A DNA stretch of 64,000 nucleotides from Mixophyes australis (GCA_036250195.1 JAVHZZ010000012.1:93736955-93800954), one strand, 5' to 3'; positions 1-14,266 are shown, numbered from the stretch's first letter. The notes: generated by a model from the sequence alone, not told the origin. Numbers and translations: made by a program.

Positions 1-111
1 AGAATGGAGCAGATTTTATGGAATGAGAAAACCTCACATGGGCATGGAATTTTGTATTCCAAAATGAGGTGCCTGAGACCTGGGACTCTTGGGGGTATAT
101 TTAGCAAACAT

Positions 112-195
112 TTTAAAAAGGATAAGTGGAGGTGTTGCCCGTAGCGACCAGATTCTAGCTACCTTTTATCTAGTACATTCCAGAAGATATGATCC
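112..195. mobile_element. Half of the 12.7-kb type MITE, beside the 49-bp array
   Basis: 'GGTGTTGCCCGTAGCGACC', 'AGATTCTAGCTACC' and 'ATCTAGTACATTCCAGAAGA' align with the centre of the element at 12667-12843 (GTTGCTATAGGCAACATC, AGATTCTAG, ATTTAGTACATTCTAC). The rest is missing, and the 49-bp array begins a few bases later. Confidence 0.6.
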
Positions 196-200
196 ACCGA

Positions 201-1262
201 TCATTGCTGGGTATTATATGTTGGCCATTATTGGGTATAATATGCTGGTCATTAGCTGGGTATTATATGTTGGCCATTATTGGGTATAATATGCTGGTCA
301 TTAGCTGGGTATTTTATGTTGGCCAGTATTGGGTATAATATGCTGGTCATTAGCTGGGTATTTTATGTTGGCCAGTATTGGGTATAATATGCTGGTCATT
401 AGCTGGGTATTTTATGTTGGCCAGTATTAGTTATAATATGCTGGTCATTAGCTGGGTATTATATGTTGGCCAGTATTGGGTATAATATGCTGGTCATTAG
501 CTGGGTATTATATGTTGGCCATTACTAGCTATAACATGCTGATCATTTGGTGGGTATTATATGTTAGCCAGTATTAGTTATAATATGCTGGTCATTAGCT
601 GGGTATTATATGTTGGCCATTATTGGGTATAATATGCTGGTCATTAGCTGGGTATTATATGTTGGCCATTATTGGGTATAATATGCTGGTCATTAGCTGG
701 GTATTATATGTTGGCCATTACTAGCTATAACATGCTGATCATTTGGTGGGTATTATATGTTAGCCAGTATTAGTTATAATATGCTGGTCATTAGCTGGGT
801 ATTATATGTTGGCCATTATTGGGTATAATATGCTGGTCATTAGCTGGGTATTTTATGTTGGCCATTACTAGCTATAACATGCTGATCATTTGGTGGGTAT
901 TATATGTTAGCCAGTATTAGTTATAATATGCTGGTCATTAGCTGGGTATTATATGTTGGCCATTATTGGGTATAATATGCTGGTCATTAGCTGGGTATTA
1001 TATGTTGGCCATTACTAGCTATAACATGCTGATCATTTGGTGGGTATTATATGTTAGCCAGTATTAGTTATAATATGCTGGTCATTAGCTGGGTATTATA
1101 TGTTGGCCATTATTGGGTATAATATGCTGGTCATTAGCTGAGTATTATTAGTTAGCCATTGCTAGGTATAATATGCTGGTCATTAGCTGAGTATTATATG
1201 TTAGCCAGTATTAGTTATAATATGCTGGTCATTAGCTGGGTATTATATGTTGGCCATTAGTG
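201..1262. repeat. 49-bp minisatellite, about 21 copies
   Basis: The unit contains GGGTATTATATGTTGGCCAT and GGGTATAATATGCTGGTCAT, two diverged halves of about 24-25 bp, so the unit is itself a dimer. A variant with 'CTAGCTATAACATGCTGATC' recurs at 525, 721, 868 and 1015, i.e. spaced by 4, 3 and 3 units. Confidence 0.97.
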
Positions 1263-1914
1263 GGCACGATATGCTATGAATATAATTATAGATGAAGACA
1301 GACTTGTGAGTGCCACGTTTACATTTTGGAAGCCAACTATCGGAAGATTTGTGATTATCAAACCTCAAAAGTTTCAGAGATTGAAAGTACCATCGCTGTA
1401 TATTGCTGCACCCCTCCTGATGTGCTCAGTAATTCATCCGTCAAGTCTATGAAGTTCAGCAAATTAAGATAAATTAAAAGATAGTAAAACGGAGCTTAAG
1501 GAAGCATTAGAGGTAACACGTGTGGGTTACAGATCCCAACAAAAGATTATTCCCACAATTAATAATCTGCTCCTAGCAAATTTCCCTGTGGAATCCAAGC
1601 AGGTATAGACTACTCTTCAAATTTACCTAGCGAGACAGGAAGCCGAGACCATGGGGAAATAGAAATTCACTTTCTCAAATCCCACTTGTTCCCTACTTAA
1701 ATATCATGTTTGGGTTTGCTGGGAAGTGTTTGCAGATGGGAACCACAGAGAGGCACTGGTACATCACAGCCGCTGCCACCAGACCAAGTTACACGCAATT
1801 CCTTCATTACATACCTGTAACTGGACTTCATATAAAGCAAGATCATGCTACATACTAACGGATAGTATATAGTGTGTTACATGTATATTGTACCACAGAT
1901 ACGATATAGTATAC
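1263..1914. other. Unique sequence, no gene seen
   Basis: No repeat or exon recognised. No long open frame. Confidence 0.6.
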
Positions 1915-3506
1915 TGTAACCTGAATTACCCCCATCTCTATAATATACCTGCTCTAAATAATACCTGTATTATAATACACTTGTCCCAAATTACACCTGT
2001 CCTATATTACACCTGTACAATAATACACATGTCCTATGTTACACCTGTCCTAACTTACACCTGCACTATAATACACCTACCCTATATAACACTTGTCTTA
2101 TAATGCACCTACCCTATATTACACCTGTACTATAATACACCTGTCCTAACTTACACATGAGCTGTAATACACCTACCCTATATAACAGTTGTACTATAAT
2201 ATACCTGTACTTATTTACCTCTTCTTTATAATACACCTGCCCTAAATAACAGCTGTCCTGTAATATATCTTCATTATATTACACCTGTCTTATCTTACAC
2301 ATGGGCTGTAATACACTTGTACTAGAATACACCTACTCTATATTATACCTGTACAAAAATACACCTACTCTATGTTACACCTGTACTATAATGCACATAC
2401 CCTATATTACACCTGTACTATAATACACCTGTCCTATATTACACCTGTACAATAATGCACATACCCTATATTACACCTGTACTATAATACACCTGTCCTA
2501 TATTACACCTGTACAATAATGCACATACCCTATATTACACCTGTACTATAATGCACATACCCTATATTACACCTGTACTATAATGCACATACCCTATATT
2601 ACACTTGTACTATAATACACCTGTCCTATATTACACCTGTACTATAATGCACATACCCTATATTACACCTGTACTATAATACACCTGTCCTATATTACAC
2701 TTGTACAATAATGCACATACCCTATATTACACCTGTACTATAATGCACATACCGTATATTACACTTGTCCTATAATACACCTGTCCTATATTACGCCTGT
2801 ACAATAATACACCTGTACTGTACTACACCTGTACAATATAATACACCTGTCCTAATAATACACCTACCCTATATTACACCTGTACTATAAAGCACCTGTC
2901 CTATATTACACCTGTACTATAATACACCTGTCCTATATTACACCTGTACTATAATAAACCTGTCCTATGTTACACCTGTACTATACAGCACCTGTCCTAT
3001 ATTACACCTGTACTATAATACACCTGTCCTATATTACACCTGTACTATAATACACCTGTCTTATGTTACACCTGTACTATAATGCACATACCCTATATTA
3101 CACCTGTACTATAATACACCTGTCCTATATTACACCTGTACTATAATACACCTGTCCTATGTTACACCTGTACTATAATACACCTGTCCTATATTACACC
3201 TGTACTATAATACACCTGTCCTATATTACACCTGTACTATAATAAACCTGTCCTATGTTACACCTGTACTATACAGCACCTGTCCTATATTACACCTGTA
3301 CTATAATACACCTGTCTTATGTTACACCTGTACTATAATACACCTGTCCTATATTACACCTGTACTATAATACACCTGTCTTATGTTACACCTGTACTAT
3401 AATGCACATACCCTATATTACACCTGTACTATAATACACCTGTCCTATATTACACCTGTACTATAATACACCTGTCCTATATTACACCTGTACTATAATA
3501 CACCTC
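1915..3506. repeat. 16-bp minisatellite, mostly as 32-bp dimers
   Basis: Alternation of TACACCTGTACTATAA and TACACCTGTCCTATAT with variants (TGCACATACCCTATAT). The first 300 bp are more degenerate and the later units nearly uniform. About 100 units of 16 bp. Confidence 0.95.
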
Positions 3507-6500
3507 CCTCTGAGGTTTCCTATGATAACAGTTCTACCTTGTGTCAGGGTTCACTCACATCAGTCTAATCCCTCTTACAGGACACAATATCTCTCCCATA
3601 ATGGTGATTACCGAATTCATTGTAACAAACCCGTCCTTCTGTTTCTGCTGCCTCAGGCTTCATTTCCTGATTTCCTCCACAACTTTGCTGTACCCCTCCA
3701 GAATCTCCAAACCAGCACTCCACCACCACAAGTGCTCACTCACACTCATCTCATCAGATCGACTTACTCTGTAGTGTCCACACACATGTAACCCCATTAC
3801 CGTCTGCACCTGTGTGGGGCATAATCCTCTCTGACATTATATATTACTATAGTACAGCAACTGAAGTTGTGACATATCATTACATGAAACAACATCAGTT
3901 GATGTTCTATGTCTACCTCTACATTGGTCGATTCTTTCAGAATTCATACCCAAAGTGCATTTCACATTTACCTGTGGCATGTTACTAGTGTGAACATCCT
4001 TCCTGCCTGTAATCTGGTGTAATCTGGGCCCCTCAATGCCTACTGGGCCCTAGGCCTTAATCGATAATCAGGCCTGCCTGTGTCCTTTGGAGTAAGGGTG
4101 TGTTACTCCACCATTCTCAAAGATGTTTAATGACATCAGCAAAAACCCTAGTTCGCATGAATTCTTGATATTTCGGAGAGCGAGATTAAACGTTACAATT
4201 GCGTCAGTCGTTTAACGCGCCAAGATCAGATAGACCTAACACGGGCCGTAGCAAATTCCGTCAGAGTGAGGAATGCAATAATACCATTGCATTAAACCAG
4301 TGTTTGTGTCGGTATTATGTTATTAATTATAAATCACAGCACAGGGAGAGGAGCGAGACGTGTCTCACATAAGACTCGTCTGTTTCGTACGTCTTTATCT
4401 GGCCTTACTTCCAGCCTTCTGTTGCGTCTGAGGCTATCAGAGCAGGCTACTGTTAGCGAGGCCTGCAGAGCGACACATTCTCGGTAATTAGCATTTTAAT
4501 TCCTACTATATTAGGATAACAGCTAACAATTACAGTATACTGAACAGCTGCGATATGCTTTAATTGAATGTTGTAAAGTTTGCGCCTCAAAAAAAATGAC
4601 ATACACAAACAAAGGCCCGATCTGCAGGGTGGAGGAGAAGACAATTGATGGACAGTATGGGGGCAACAAGGCTCAGGTGGACGGAGCCAGCTGGATGCAG
4701 AGAACGAGGAGGAGAAGAAATTCTCTCTCTCTCTCTCTCTACAAGGACGAGTTCCAACTGTGTCTGTCATTAATCCGCAATGTTCCCATCACACCCCGCC
4801 TGGAAATTGTGTGTCAGAGATCTGGGGAATTCCTAACGACACCTCAGGTCATGTGTAACTGCCGAGATCTATCCTCTGGAAGTCATTAAGAAACCGTTTG
4901 GTTAATAAGTCTGTCAGGCAAGAATTTCTGAGCATTGTCATGATGTCTCCTCTATGGCACCAGCCGCTGAAGGCCACAACGGGTCTTGGGGTGTAGAGGC
5001 ATTCGCACGCAGCAGGTGGGGAGATCCATCAGGGGGTTTAACAGAAGGAAATGGATGATAATCTTCCTGAATGTCTGGTGTGCATATGTGTGCGTGTAAT
5101 ATCTGTTGGGATACATATATAACCAACATCTGGAACATATACCAGAATTGTTTCCCAAAATGTCAATATCTTGCTTTAAATTGTGTAGAATAACTTCTAG
5201 AAAGAGGTCATCACTGCCCTGGCAATGGGCACAATCACTTTTGAATCTCCTCGAGCCCAAGGCATCCTTATAGCATGTCGTCTGTTAGACTGTGCGTGAC
5301 AGCGCCCACCCCAGTCCCCCAACAATCCAGGCCCAGAGACCTTATCAGTCACCCCAACAATTCACACTCACTAAGTCAAGGTCACCCCTGCTCAGGTTAA
5401 TCAGATGGGTCTACAAAGTGTCTCCCAAACATCCTGCCTGAAGACCCTTCCCCCACCTCTACAATGCTAATTTCAGGTGATTTCTCATGATGACAGATGA
5501 ACAAAAATCTCTGACAAGTTCAGAAAAAAAAATGGTTTATAGTAAAATGCATAAAACCGACAGATATGTACATTCATACATAAAGATGAGAGCGCATTCA
5601 CGATATAAACAACAGCATGGTACTGCCAGACTAACGAGGTACAGAGATCCGTCTTATCAGAGCCTCTGAAGACTTGTACTTCAATCATTTCACGCATTAA
5701 GCAGCGGACAGATAGCGGCATTTCAGGAAATCCGTGGTTTCCTTTTAAGAAGCGCAGTGTATATCGCCTTTTTCTGACACAACAGCTAAAAGTTGTTGTT
5801 TTTCTTTCACCTTACATTTTACACGCCCTGTTTTTATTTCCCGGAACTAGACACATATTTTTCATCTTAAGGGCTGTAATGTTCCAGATGTCAGCCTGTC
5901 CCCGAGACTCGGATCCAGATGTGGAACCTACGCCAGATCTTCACAGCTCATATATCACTCACGTTCCTCCAAGATCCTATTAATCATCTCCGGCACAAGC
6001 ACTTAACTTGTGCTGTTTCAGGCTGCTCATTGGGGAACCTGGGCCATCCCCCCGAAACATCAAAAATACTTCAGAGCGACAGGGAAACACAAACTGCTTG
6101 TGTGTAGACATCTTAGAGGATTTAACCCAAACACATCTATCTCGTAGATCAACGCTATGAAATACCCTAAAATCTCTTCATGACCAAAACGTCCCTGAAA
6201 ACCTCTAGAACATTTGCACATCCCCTTACACGCTACCAGTGGATGGGAAAAATCGTATTAGTGGCAAAACACCGGAAATGTGTCCGTGGCATCTTGCTCA
6301 TCCGTAGACATCGGTGGAGTTTAAGAAGGTCGTCATTATGAACCAGAGCCGTAACTTAAAATTTTAGCGCCTGGGGCGAGAAACAAAACTGTCGCACCCT
6401 TGTCCTCAATTTTAACCAACTGAACCAGAATATTCCTAAGCTGCGCTCCCCTTCAGTATCGCGTCCTGCCCTACTTATGGTCCTACTATGAACCATCATC

Positions 6501-8889
6501 AATCATCATTGTTATCATAATAATAAATGTTTAACAATTTGCAGCACTTATTTCACAAGACAATAAAGTGTAAACTTGTGTAAAATCTGCTCAATTAAAT
6601 GTTGCATGTTAAACACATTTTCCCCAAACTCTGCCTAATTTTGAATTCCTTTCCTGTGACTCTCCCACCTCTGCTCCCCCATACTAAGCACCCACCTACC
6701 CCCCATTGTAGAATATTAAACACGACTTGGAGCAACTTCAGAAACAACAATCACAAAATAAACAAACAATAAAACCGCTCGTGAAGCTTCATTTTAAGTG
6801 GGTCTGTACCATGAATCAGGCCTTACAACACATCATGAGGAATTTAATGTCACATCTAATTCAATCTCCAATGAGCTGTCTATTGTCTTCTCGGTCCTCA
6901 GACACAATAAATCTGATGGCGAAACGCCACTTTATTCACATAGAAAGATTATATTTCCCTGGTAAGTAGACGAGGACAAGCAGACTGAATTAATTACGCA
7001 AATAAACGTTGCGCTTGGAGAAGAAGAAATGCAAAAAAAACCCCCGAACAACACTAATATAAAAAAAGAAATCAGTATTACTTTGTTTATGGAGCAGAGC
7101 ATGGAAAATCTTAATGTTGATTTGAAGGTGTATTTCGGAGGCAAGGGAGATCTGTATATCACTCCCGGCTGTAATTATTGGTTCAATATGAAATCTATAG
7201 CGATGTACTTGGGTGCATCAATCAGCCATTCTCCTCCTGATTTGCCTGATCTTGCTGGGCCTTCCGCGCTGTATATTATCCACAATAATCAGCGTTCTTT
7301 ACAGCCCAGCCAGATTATATTTTGTAACTCTGCCACCTCTTTCTACAGTAATATTTATAATTTACAGTGTGTGCAGAATGCTTAGATGCAGAACTGCATA
7401 TCATGTCCTGAAACGTGCAGTCTTGGGGCCGGAGCGGATGGCTCTTGTAGTCGTCCCTGACCCAGGTCATGGAGCAAAGATGAGGTTGTCCAACAGTGAA
7501 GGAGACAACTCTATAGTGTAACAGTAACACTGCCCCCCTGTCGTGATTCATAACAGGGCTTATGGACATGTAACGCGTAGTTAAGGCCCACCTCCTCAGG
7601 AGATCCGTGAGGGTCTTTACTCTTTTGGGGGGATTTCGGGGCGTCCGCTTCAACATTCTGGGAGAGTAGGCAAGTATGGATGAACCTGGATTCACGACCG
7701 CTACTGAGATTTGCTGTATTGTATCGCGAAAGACGTGGCACTTGTTATTTGTGGAAATAATGGAGGGTACAAGTGAAAGTGCAACCAGTGGGGGAACCAC
7801 TGCCACTGCAGCGGGTGGGGGCCCCAGGTGAGGAGGACTCAGTTATAGCACCCCTCCCCCTTCCGGGACCTCAACTGTGCTCCCAAAAGGGCAGATGCCT
7901 CTGATGCGCATACACTGGACCCGTGCGTACTCACAATAGGCCCCTGTGGGCTTGATATGCGCCCACTTCTGTGTACAGCGACGATATGGAGATGAGCATT
8001 TGGTGGTAGTGACTCCCCCCCCAGATTAACACAAGTGAAGAAGCTGAGATATTTGCCGCAGTTGCCTCAGGATGTGACCCTGTTAGTATTGAAGAATTAA
8101 TGGTGCATCATCCTAACTAAACAAGTTTGGTGCAGAGGGCGATAGAGCTCAGCGCGCAGGGAAATGTCGCCGTTACGCTGCTTGCTGCAGATTCCATTAA
8201 CCTGTCCCCAAATGCCCACAATATCAGACAGAAAGCAACTAACTAGCAAGACAAATGCGTTTCAGATGAGTCGCCCTCACTCCCAGATACCCGCGAGGCC
8301 GCGAGCTGTGACATTTCAGGCTAATGAACCTTCCACGTGTGCCTTGTCTTCCTGTCCTGTCATGTCAGAGATCACTGCCGCCCTGGTCTCTGTATCTGTG
8401 CTCCATTTACAGGGCTCATGTTCTTCTGTGATCATTACATCCTGCGTCATATAACTCTCTACACGTTCCAGATGGTCATTGTGTTCCTAAGGACGCTGTA
8501 ACCTGAAAAATGTCCCACTTTCATCTGTCAGCCAGAGATGACCCTGGGGACCGACCCTAAAAGACAGAGGACTGGAACTAACCCCCAGAAGCTGCTTACA
8601 GATCAGACAAGAGTGTCACGATCATGTGTAACGGAGCTCAATGTACCCTTTATAAGAGGTGACATAATGTTCTAGTCTTCCGTAGTTCCTGTTACCTCCA
8701 ACCAGCAGCCTGTCCGCCTCACAAGTTCATCATGTACTGGTGCTAATAATCACATCATATACACTATAATGCACAAGTTACTGTACATTATATAAATATC
8801 GACAATCATATAGGAGTTCATAGGAAGGCACAATGCTGTAAGAAGGACATTATTCCTTATAATAGACAAGTTTTCCTAATAAACACTGT
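3507..8889. other. Mostly unique sequence, no gene recognised
   Basis: Short open frames only, none with a recognisable domain or a convincing pair of splice sites. Contains a (CT)n run near 4721-4740. I see nothing else that can be named. Confidence 0.5.
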
Positions 8890-9160
8890 GGCCTGATTCA
8901 TTAAGGAACTTAAATTAAGTTTCTTATTTAAGTCTCCTGGACAAAACCATGTTACAATGCAAGGGGCACACAAATATCAACCTTAAATGTCAGTGTACAA
9001 ATAAGCTATCAAGTATTTGTGCGCTACATGAAAAAACAGTCAGTATTTAACTTATGTGCAAAACAGAATAATAATTTGCACCCCTTGCATTGTAACATGG
9101 TTTTGTCCAGGAGACTTAAATAAGAAACTTCTTAATTTAAGTTCCTTAATGAATCAGGCC
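8890..9160. mobile_element. Palindromic MITE (GGCCTGATTCATTAAGG ends)
   Basis: The terminal inverted repeats GGCCTGATTCATTAAGGAAC and GTTCCTTAATGAATCAGGCC extend inward through 'AGTCTCCTGGACAAAACCAT' and 'TTGCATTGTAACATGG' to a unique loop of roughly 90 bp. CTGTG occurs on both flanks (8885 side and 9161 side), a possible short target duplication. Elements with these ends are common in frog DNA (recollection). Confidence 0.85.
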
Positions 9161-10223
9161 CTGTGTGTTGACATCACAACTCACCGATTATACAGATAAT
9201 ACGTACAGGAGTTTATACATACATTGGGTATTATGATCAAGTATTTCTATTAGTCACTGACCTAAATTGGGGCTGCTCACAGTAGGTTACCTGGGTCCTG
9301 TGACTGACACCCCATGTCGTGGTGATTGGGGGAGCTCTTCGTCCGATGCGTTTATAACGTTATTACTCTTGCTCTGTTTCCCGCTGTCCTGTGTGATTAT
9401 AATTATTATACACTGTCTCTCTGTGATCCACTTACAGATGTTTATCGGTGTCTCCATATAATATATGTATTCACAAGAACCACACGAGGAATAATCCTAG
9501 AAATCAGTCACAATAATCAGGCATTTTGTAGCTAATATATAGACTGTTCTGCATTCCAGAGCGCGGCATCTTAGAACAGGAGGAGGTCGGCACAAGATAG
9601 CAATGCTGATCTGATGGAGCAAACCAAAAACGCAGACAGGACAGAAATTTAAAAAAGTGGGACAACGCAGTGTTTTCATGCCCCACCCCTCCAAAAATGA
9701 ACAACAGAAAACTGGGACACTCATGTGACTTGAATTTTATTTAATCCATAGCTTTTAGCTGGACCCTTCCTGTGCCTCCATGCTGCAATTTGCCAGAGAG
9801 ACACATTTTCATGTACGCTCTTATAAAAGGGTCACATGGAATAAAGTCAGCCTGTGTCCCCTCACTCTCATGGCAACTGACGCCATCACTGAGGGCAAGC
9901 CAGTGTGTGTCGCTGTACATCAAATGTGTTCTGTCATTGATGTCCACTGGCGTCAGCCATGTTGTGGGAACATAAAGTACTTTAGTGATGTCACTGACTC
10001 CTGGTGGACTGAATTCTCAAAATGGCTGCCTCCACTGTATATAGATGCCAGGGAAGTTTGGCTTTTCAGTGACTTGATGCCTCCTATCATCCCGTCCTTC
10101 CTGATTTTCCTACTTGGCTGCCTCTCCCATACCCCACATCCTGTGTCTTCCTTATTCCCGTTACATCGCAAGACGTTGCGCCTAAATCTTTTGTTTTGCT
10201 TGTATGTGATGTCTATCACCTTG
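9161..10223. other. Unique sequence, no gene recognised
   Basis: The open frame at 9780-10310 (plus) runs into the 41-bp array and has no recognisable domain. Nothing else was seen. Confidence 0.5.
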
Positions 10224-11465
10224 CTTGAGACGGACACAATGGTCACGCAAGCACTGGTGCTGGCTTTGAGATGGACACAATGGTCACGCAAGCACTGGTG
10301 CTGGCTTTGAGATGGACACAATGGTCACGCAAGCACTGGTGCTGGCTTTGAGATGGACACAATGGTCACGCAAGCACTGGTGCTGGCTTTGAGATGGACA
10401 CAATGGTCACGCAAGCACTGGTGCTGGCTTTGAGATGGACACAATGGTCACGCAAGCACTGGTGCTGGCTTTGAGACGGACACAATGGTCACGCAAGCAT
10501 TGGTGCTGGCTTTGAGATGGACACAATGGTCACGCAAGCACTGGTGCTGGCTTTGAGACGGACACAATGGTCACGCAAGCACTGGTGCTGGCTTTGAGAT
10601 GGACACAATGGTCACGCAAGCACTGGTGCTGGCTTTGAGATGGACACAATGGTCACGCAAGCACTGGTGCTGGCTTTGAGACGGACACAATGGTCACGCA
10701 AGCACTGGTGCTGGCTTTGAGACGGACACAATGGTCACGCAAGCACTGGTGCTGGCTTTGAGACGGACACAATGGTCACGCAAGCACTGGTGCTGGCTTT
10801 GAGACGGACACAATGGTCACGCAAGCACTGGTGCTGGCTTTGAGACGGACACAATGGTCACGCAAGCACTGGTGCTGGCTTTGAGATGGACACAATGGTC
10901 ACGCAAGCACTGGTGCTGGCTTTGAGACGGACACAATGGTCACGCAAGCACTGGTGCTGGCTTTGAGACGGACACAATGGTCACGCAAGCACTGGTGCTG
11001 GCTTTGAGATGGACACAATGGTCACGCAAGCACTGGTGCTGGCTTTGAGATGGACACAATGGTCACGCAAGCACTGGTGCTGGCTTTGAGATGGACACAA
11101 TGGTCACGCAAGCACTGGTGCTGGCTTTGAGACGGACACAATGGTCACGCAAGCACTGGTGCTGGCTTTGAGACGGACACAATGGTCACGCAAGCACTGG
11201 TGCTGGCTTTGAGATGGACACAATGGTCACGCAAGCACTGGTGCTGGCTTTGAGATGGACACAATGGTCACGCAAGCACTGGTGCTGGCTTTGAGATGGA
11301 CACAATGGTCACGCAAGCACTGGTGCTGGCTTTGAGATGGACACAATGGTCACGCAAGCACTGGTGCTGGCTTTGAGATGGACACAATGGTCACGCAAGC
11401 ACTGGTGCTGGCTTTGAGATGGACACAATGGTCACGCAAGCACTGGTGCTGGCTTTGAGATGGAC
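10224..11465. repeat. 41-bp minisatellite, about 30 near-identical copies
   Basis: The unit begins GAGAYGGACACAATGGTCAC and continues GCAAGCACTGGTGCTGGCTTT. Starts fall at exactly 10227 + 41n up to 11457. Almost the only variation is C or T at base 5 of the unit (12 C, 19 T), plus one CACTGG to CATTGG change near 10500. Confidence 0.98.
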
Positions 11466-12666
11466 GGACGTTGGTGCTGCAATGAAAGTGGTCGATCTTT
11501 GTTCCTCAGTCCAAACAGGCCGCAATCTGTGAGTGCGATGACAAGTTACAAACTGCCCCGAATTAGTGTCATCTAATCAGACAGGAGGGCTCGGATCTCC
11601 TCCTCGTATCAGGAAGAGCGATTGTGTTGTTTCTGCCGAGTGTGATGACACCAGGTATTAGCTGAGCACAATTACCTCCAGATCAGCAGAACCTCGGACG
11701 CTTGTCTGATTTCGGCCTATTGATTTTTCCATCTTCCCAATCGCAGCCGGAGTATAGCAAAGTTTCCCTGCGCACTCGGCACATTACCCTCTGAGTTATG
11801 TGGATGGGGGGGTGCAGATCTTCGTAAAGAACAAGACAGGAACATTTTTGTTTTATTACGCTGTTTCTGCTGAGAATCTCCTGCGCCCAGCTTTCTCTCT
11901 CCTAATGGCGCCCTCGTTCACAGATCTAATCAAGGCTCGCTTGTTATCGCACTGCGGAGGGGGAGGGCAAGCTATTACTTACACAGCCGCAGGGACAGCA
12001 TCTAATAGTTTTGTCTTTTTGTTAAACTCTAAGGGAGTTTATCTGCACGGCTCATTTCCTGAATCCAGGCCGGGATCAAATCGTCATTCAGGAAGTGAGG
12101 TGTGCAAAGAATAAAACCTTCCCTCAACTTACACCACCAAGTCGCAGAAACACCACCGGCAACTTCACAAAATGTGGTAATGTCAAGGTGTGCTAGGGAA
12201 GGGAGCAATCTACCAGCCCTCGTAAGTGGCTATATCCAGAGCAGGACATGTTTTCAAGATATCCCTCTCTGAGAACAGGTGGGATAATTACTGTTCAATG
12301 CAGTTATCAGATTTATTCACCCATGCGTGGTCAAGGACACTCTTAAACATGACCTACTGAAGGCAGATTGAAAGATCGAGATGATATTGATGGAACATGA
12401 ACAGAGCTGCAAGTTGAGTTTTTTGAAACAATTTGAAGTATAAACCTATAAAACTACTGAGTAAATCCATATAGTTTCCATTAAAATAATAATAATAATT
12501 CACTTACAGCAGTTTTTCTTGTTTCTGTTTTCACATAGGATTGGGGGTAGTGAGATGGGATAGGGAGCCAAAGATTATCTCCCTAGAGGCACCTTGGATC
12601 TCGCCCTAGCCTTCCGGTGAAGGGGAGCTTGAAGACCCTTGCCCCCTAAGAGGTATTGTGACTCTA
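11466..12666. other. Unique sequence, no gene recognised
   Basis: The open frame 11800-12114 has no recognisable domain. An AT-rich stretch with (AAT)n lies near 12485. Confidence 0.5.
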
Positions 12667-12843
12667 GGGGGTAAATGTATCAAGCTGAGGGTTTTCTGGC
12701 GGGTTTGAAAAACCAATCAGATTCTAGTTATCATTTATTTAGTACATTCTACAAAATGACAGCTAGAATCTGATTGGTTGCTATAGGCAACATCTCCACT
12801 TTTCCAACCCGCCGGAAAACTCTTAGCTTGATACATTTACCCC
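12667..12843. mobile_element. Palindromic MITE (GGGTAAATGTATCAAGCT ends)
   Basis: The terminal inverted repeats GGGTAAATGTATCAAGCT and AGCTTGATACATTTACCC enclose inner inverted repeats AACCAATCAGATTCTAG and CTAGAATCTGATTGGTT around 'ATTTATTTAGTACATTCTAC'. About 177 bp and non-coding. I could not fix a target duplication. Confidence 0.85.
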
Positions 12844-14258
12844 AAAGGGTTAGGGAGCAGATGGACTGAAGACCTGTCCCCCAGAGGGCAGTTATTTCCC
12901 ATGCACTGGGCGAGTGACTGCACTGCACGCTGGCAACAAAACAAAAACTCCAGATATAAAAATCTGACTTGACACTGGAACTAGTGAATACTCAAAAATC
13001 AGGGACACAATGGCTATGGACAAACTTTAGGTTCTCTAAATGGCCTAGTTTTCTGATTCCAAAATTGTGAGAATGTGGCAAGCACCCTGGCCCCTGAAAA
13101 TCTTCCCCGGAACAGGAATGAAAGAGTTATGAGCGGGATTGTGGTGGATCCGAGGAACAGTCTCCCAGCAGAGACTGCAGTCGTCAGTGCAGAGAGATAA
13201 TTCCGTATTTGATGTGACAGACGGGTGGAGAGAGGGGATCAGAAGCCGATTCCTGCTAACGATGATGTATAAGAGAACAGATTGTGCTGTGAAGAACGGG
13301 TTAATGGTGAATAGATTATATGAGTGTCATTTATTACACAGCTCCAGCAATAACCACAAGCAGAGCCAGCAAATCTGTACTTATTTGTCAAGAGGCCAGT
13401 GGACAGGCGGTGAGAGTGCCGGTGATGTCGGCTGCCAGGTGAACCTTCCTAATGAAGGGAATGGGGACGGAGATTAGTGAGGAACACGGGCCGGGAAGAT
13501 ACAGAGGAAGCACTTTCCTTTCTCTACAAATGTCACATAATCCCTGTGCTCCGACAAGATGTAGTGTCCTGTCAAACCCCCAGCTCCCGACACTCTCTCT
13601 CCTCCGACTGTCTCTCCTCATCCAGGCTGCACTCAAAATAAATCATAATCACTAATAAAAGGGCAAATTCTGACACCACGTCTCAGGCTTTCCACCGTCA
13701 CAGAAATGTTCTGGGTTAAATCTATGGTAACATCTCATTGTATTTATAAGAATAGCACAGGGCCAAAGGAGTATGGGGTACCCTGTCCCACCAAGCTTGC
13801 AGTGTAGAAGTAAAACCGGGAGACCCTGTGCTAAAAACCCTACAGTCTAGTGGTATATTCAGAAGATTGCTGTTTAGTGTTATAAAGTGATTCTTTTACC
13901 CAGGAGCTTACAACTTAGTGACTCAATGGTAATCCTTGCTCCCAAGAGCTTACTATCTAGTGGTAGATTGTGGCCTGCAGTCTATTAGTGCAGCAAGAAA
14001 CGACAATTATAGCACTGGCACCACTGAAAAGAGAAAACCATTCCACGTTACATGCACTGTAATTGTGATTGAACATGCAAATATCTCCTAATAGTGTCTT
14101 GTTCCCGATAATGCAGGTAAAAGGAACAGGACATAGGTTTGTAAGTCACAGTAATACTTTTTCTTATACAGATGCAATGATAACTTTTTTACAGCAAAAC
14201 TAAAACCAAGAATAACAGCCACGGCCCGGCGCTCTACAGACCCAAGGAGGACATAGAA
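12844..14258. other. Unique sequence with repeat-like scraps, no gene
   Basis: 13760-13975 contains phrases such as 'AGGAGCTTACAACTTAGTG' and 'AGAGCTTACTATCTAGTGG' that recall decayed LINE/SINE tails. No exon recognised. Confidence 0.45.
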
Positions 14259-14266
14259 GTGGTGAG

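Noticed and set aside
7315..7806. 163-codon minus-strand frame
   Set aside because: No recognisable domain. Composition is like the surrounding non-coding DNA, and overlapping frames of similar length occur on both strands.
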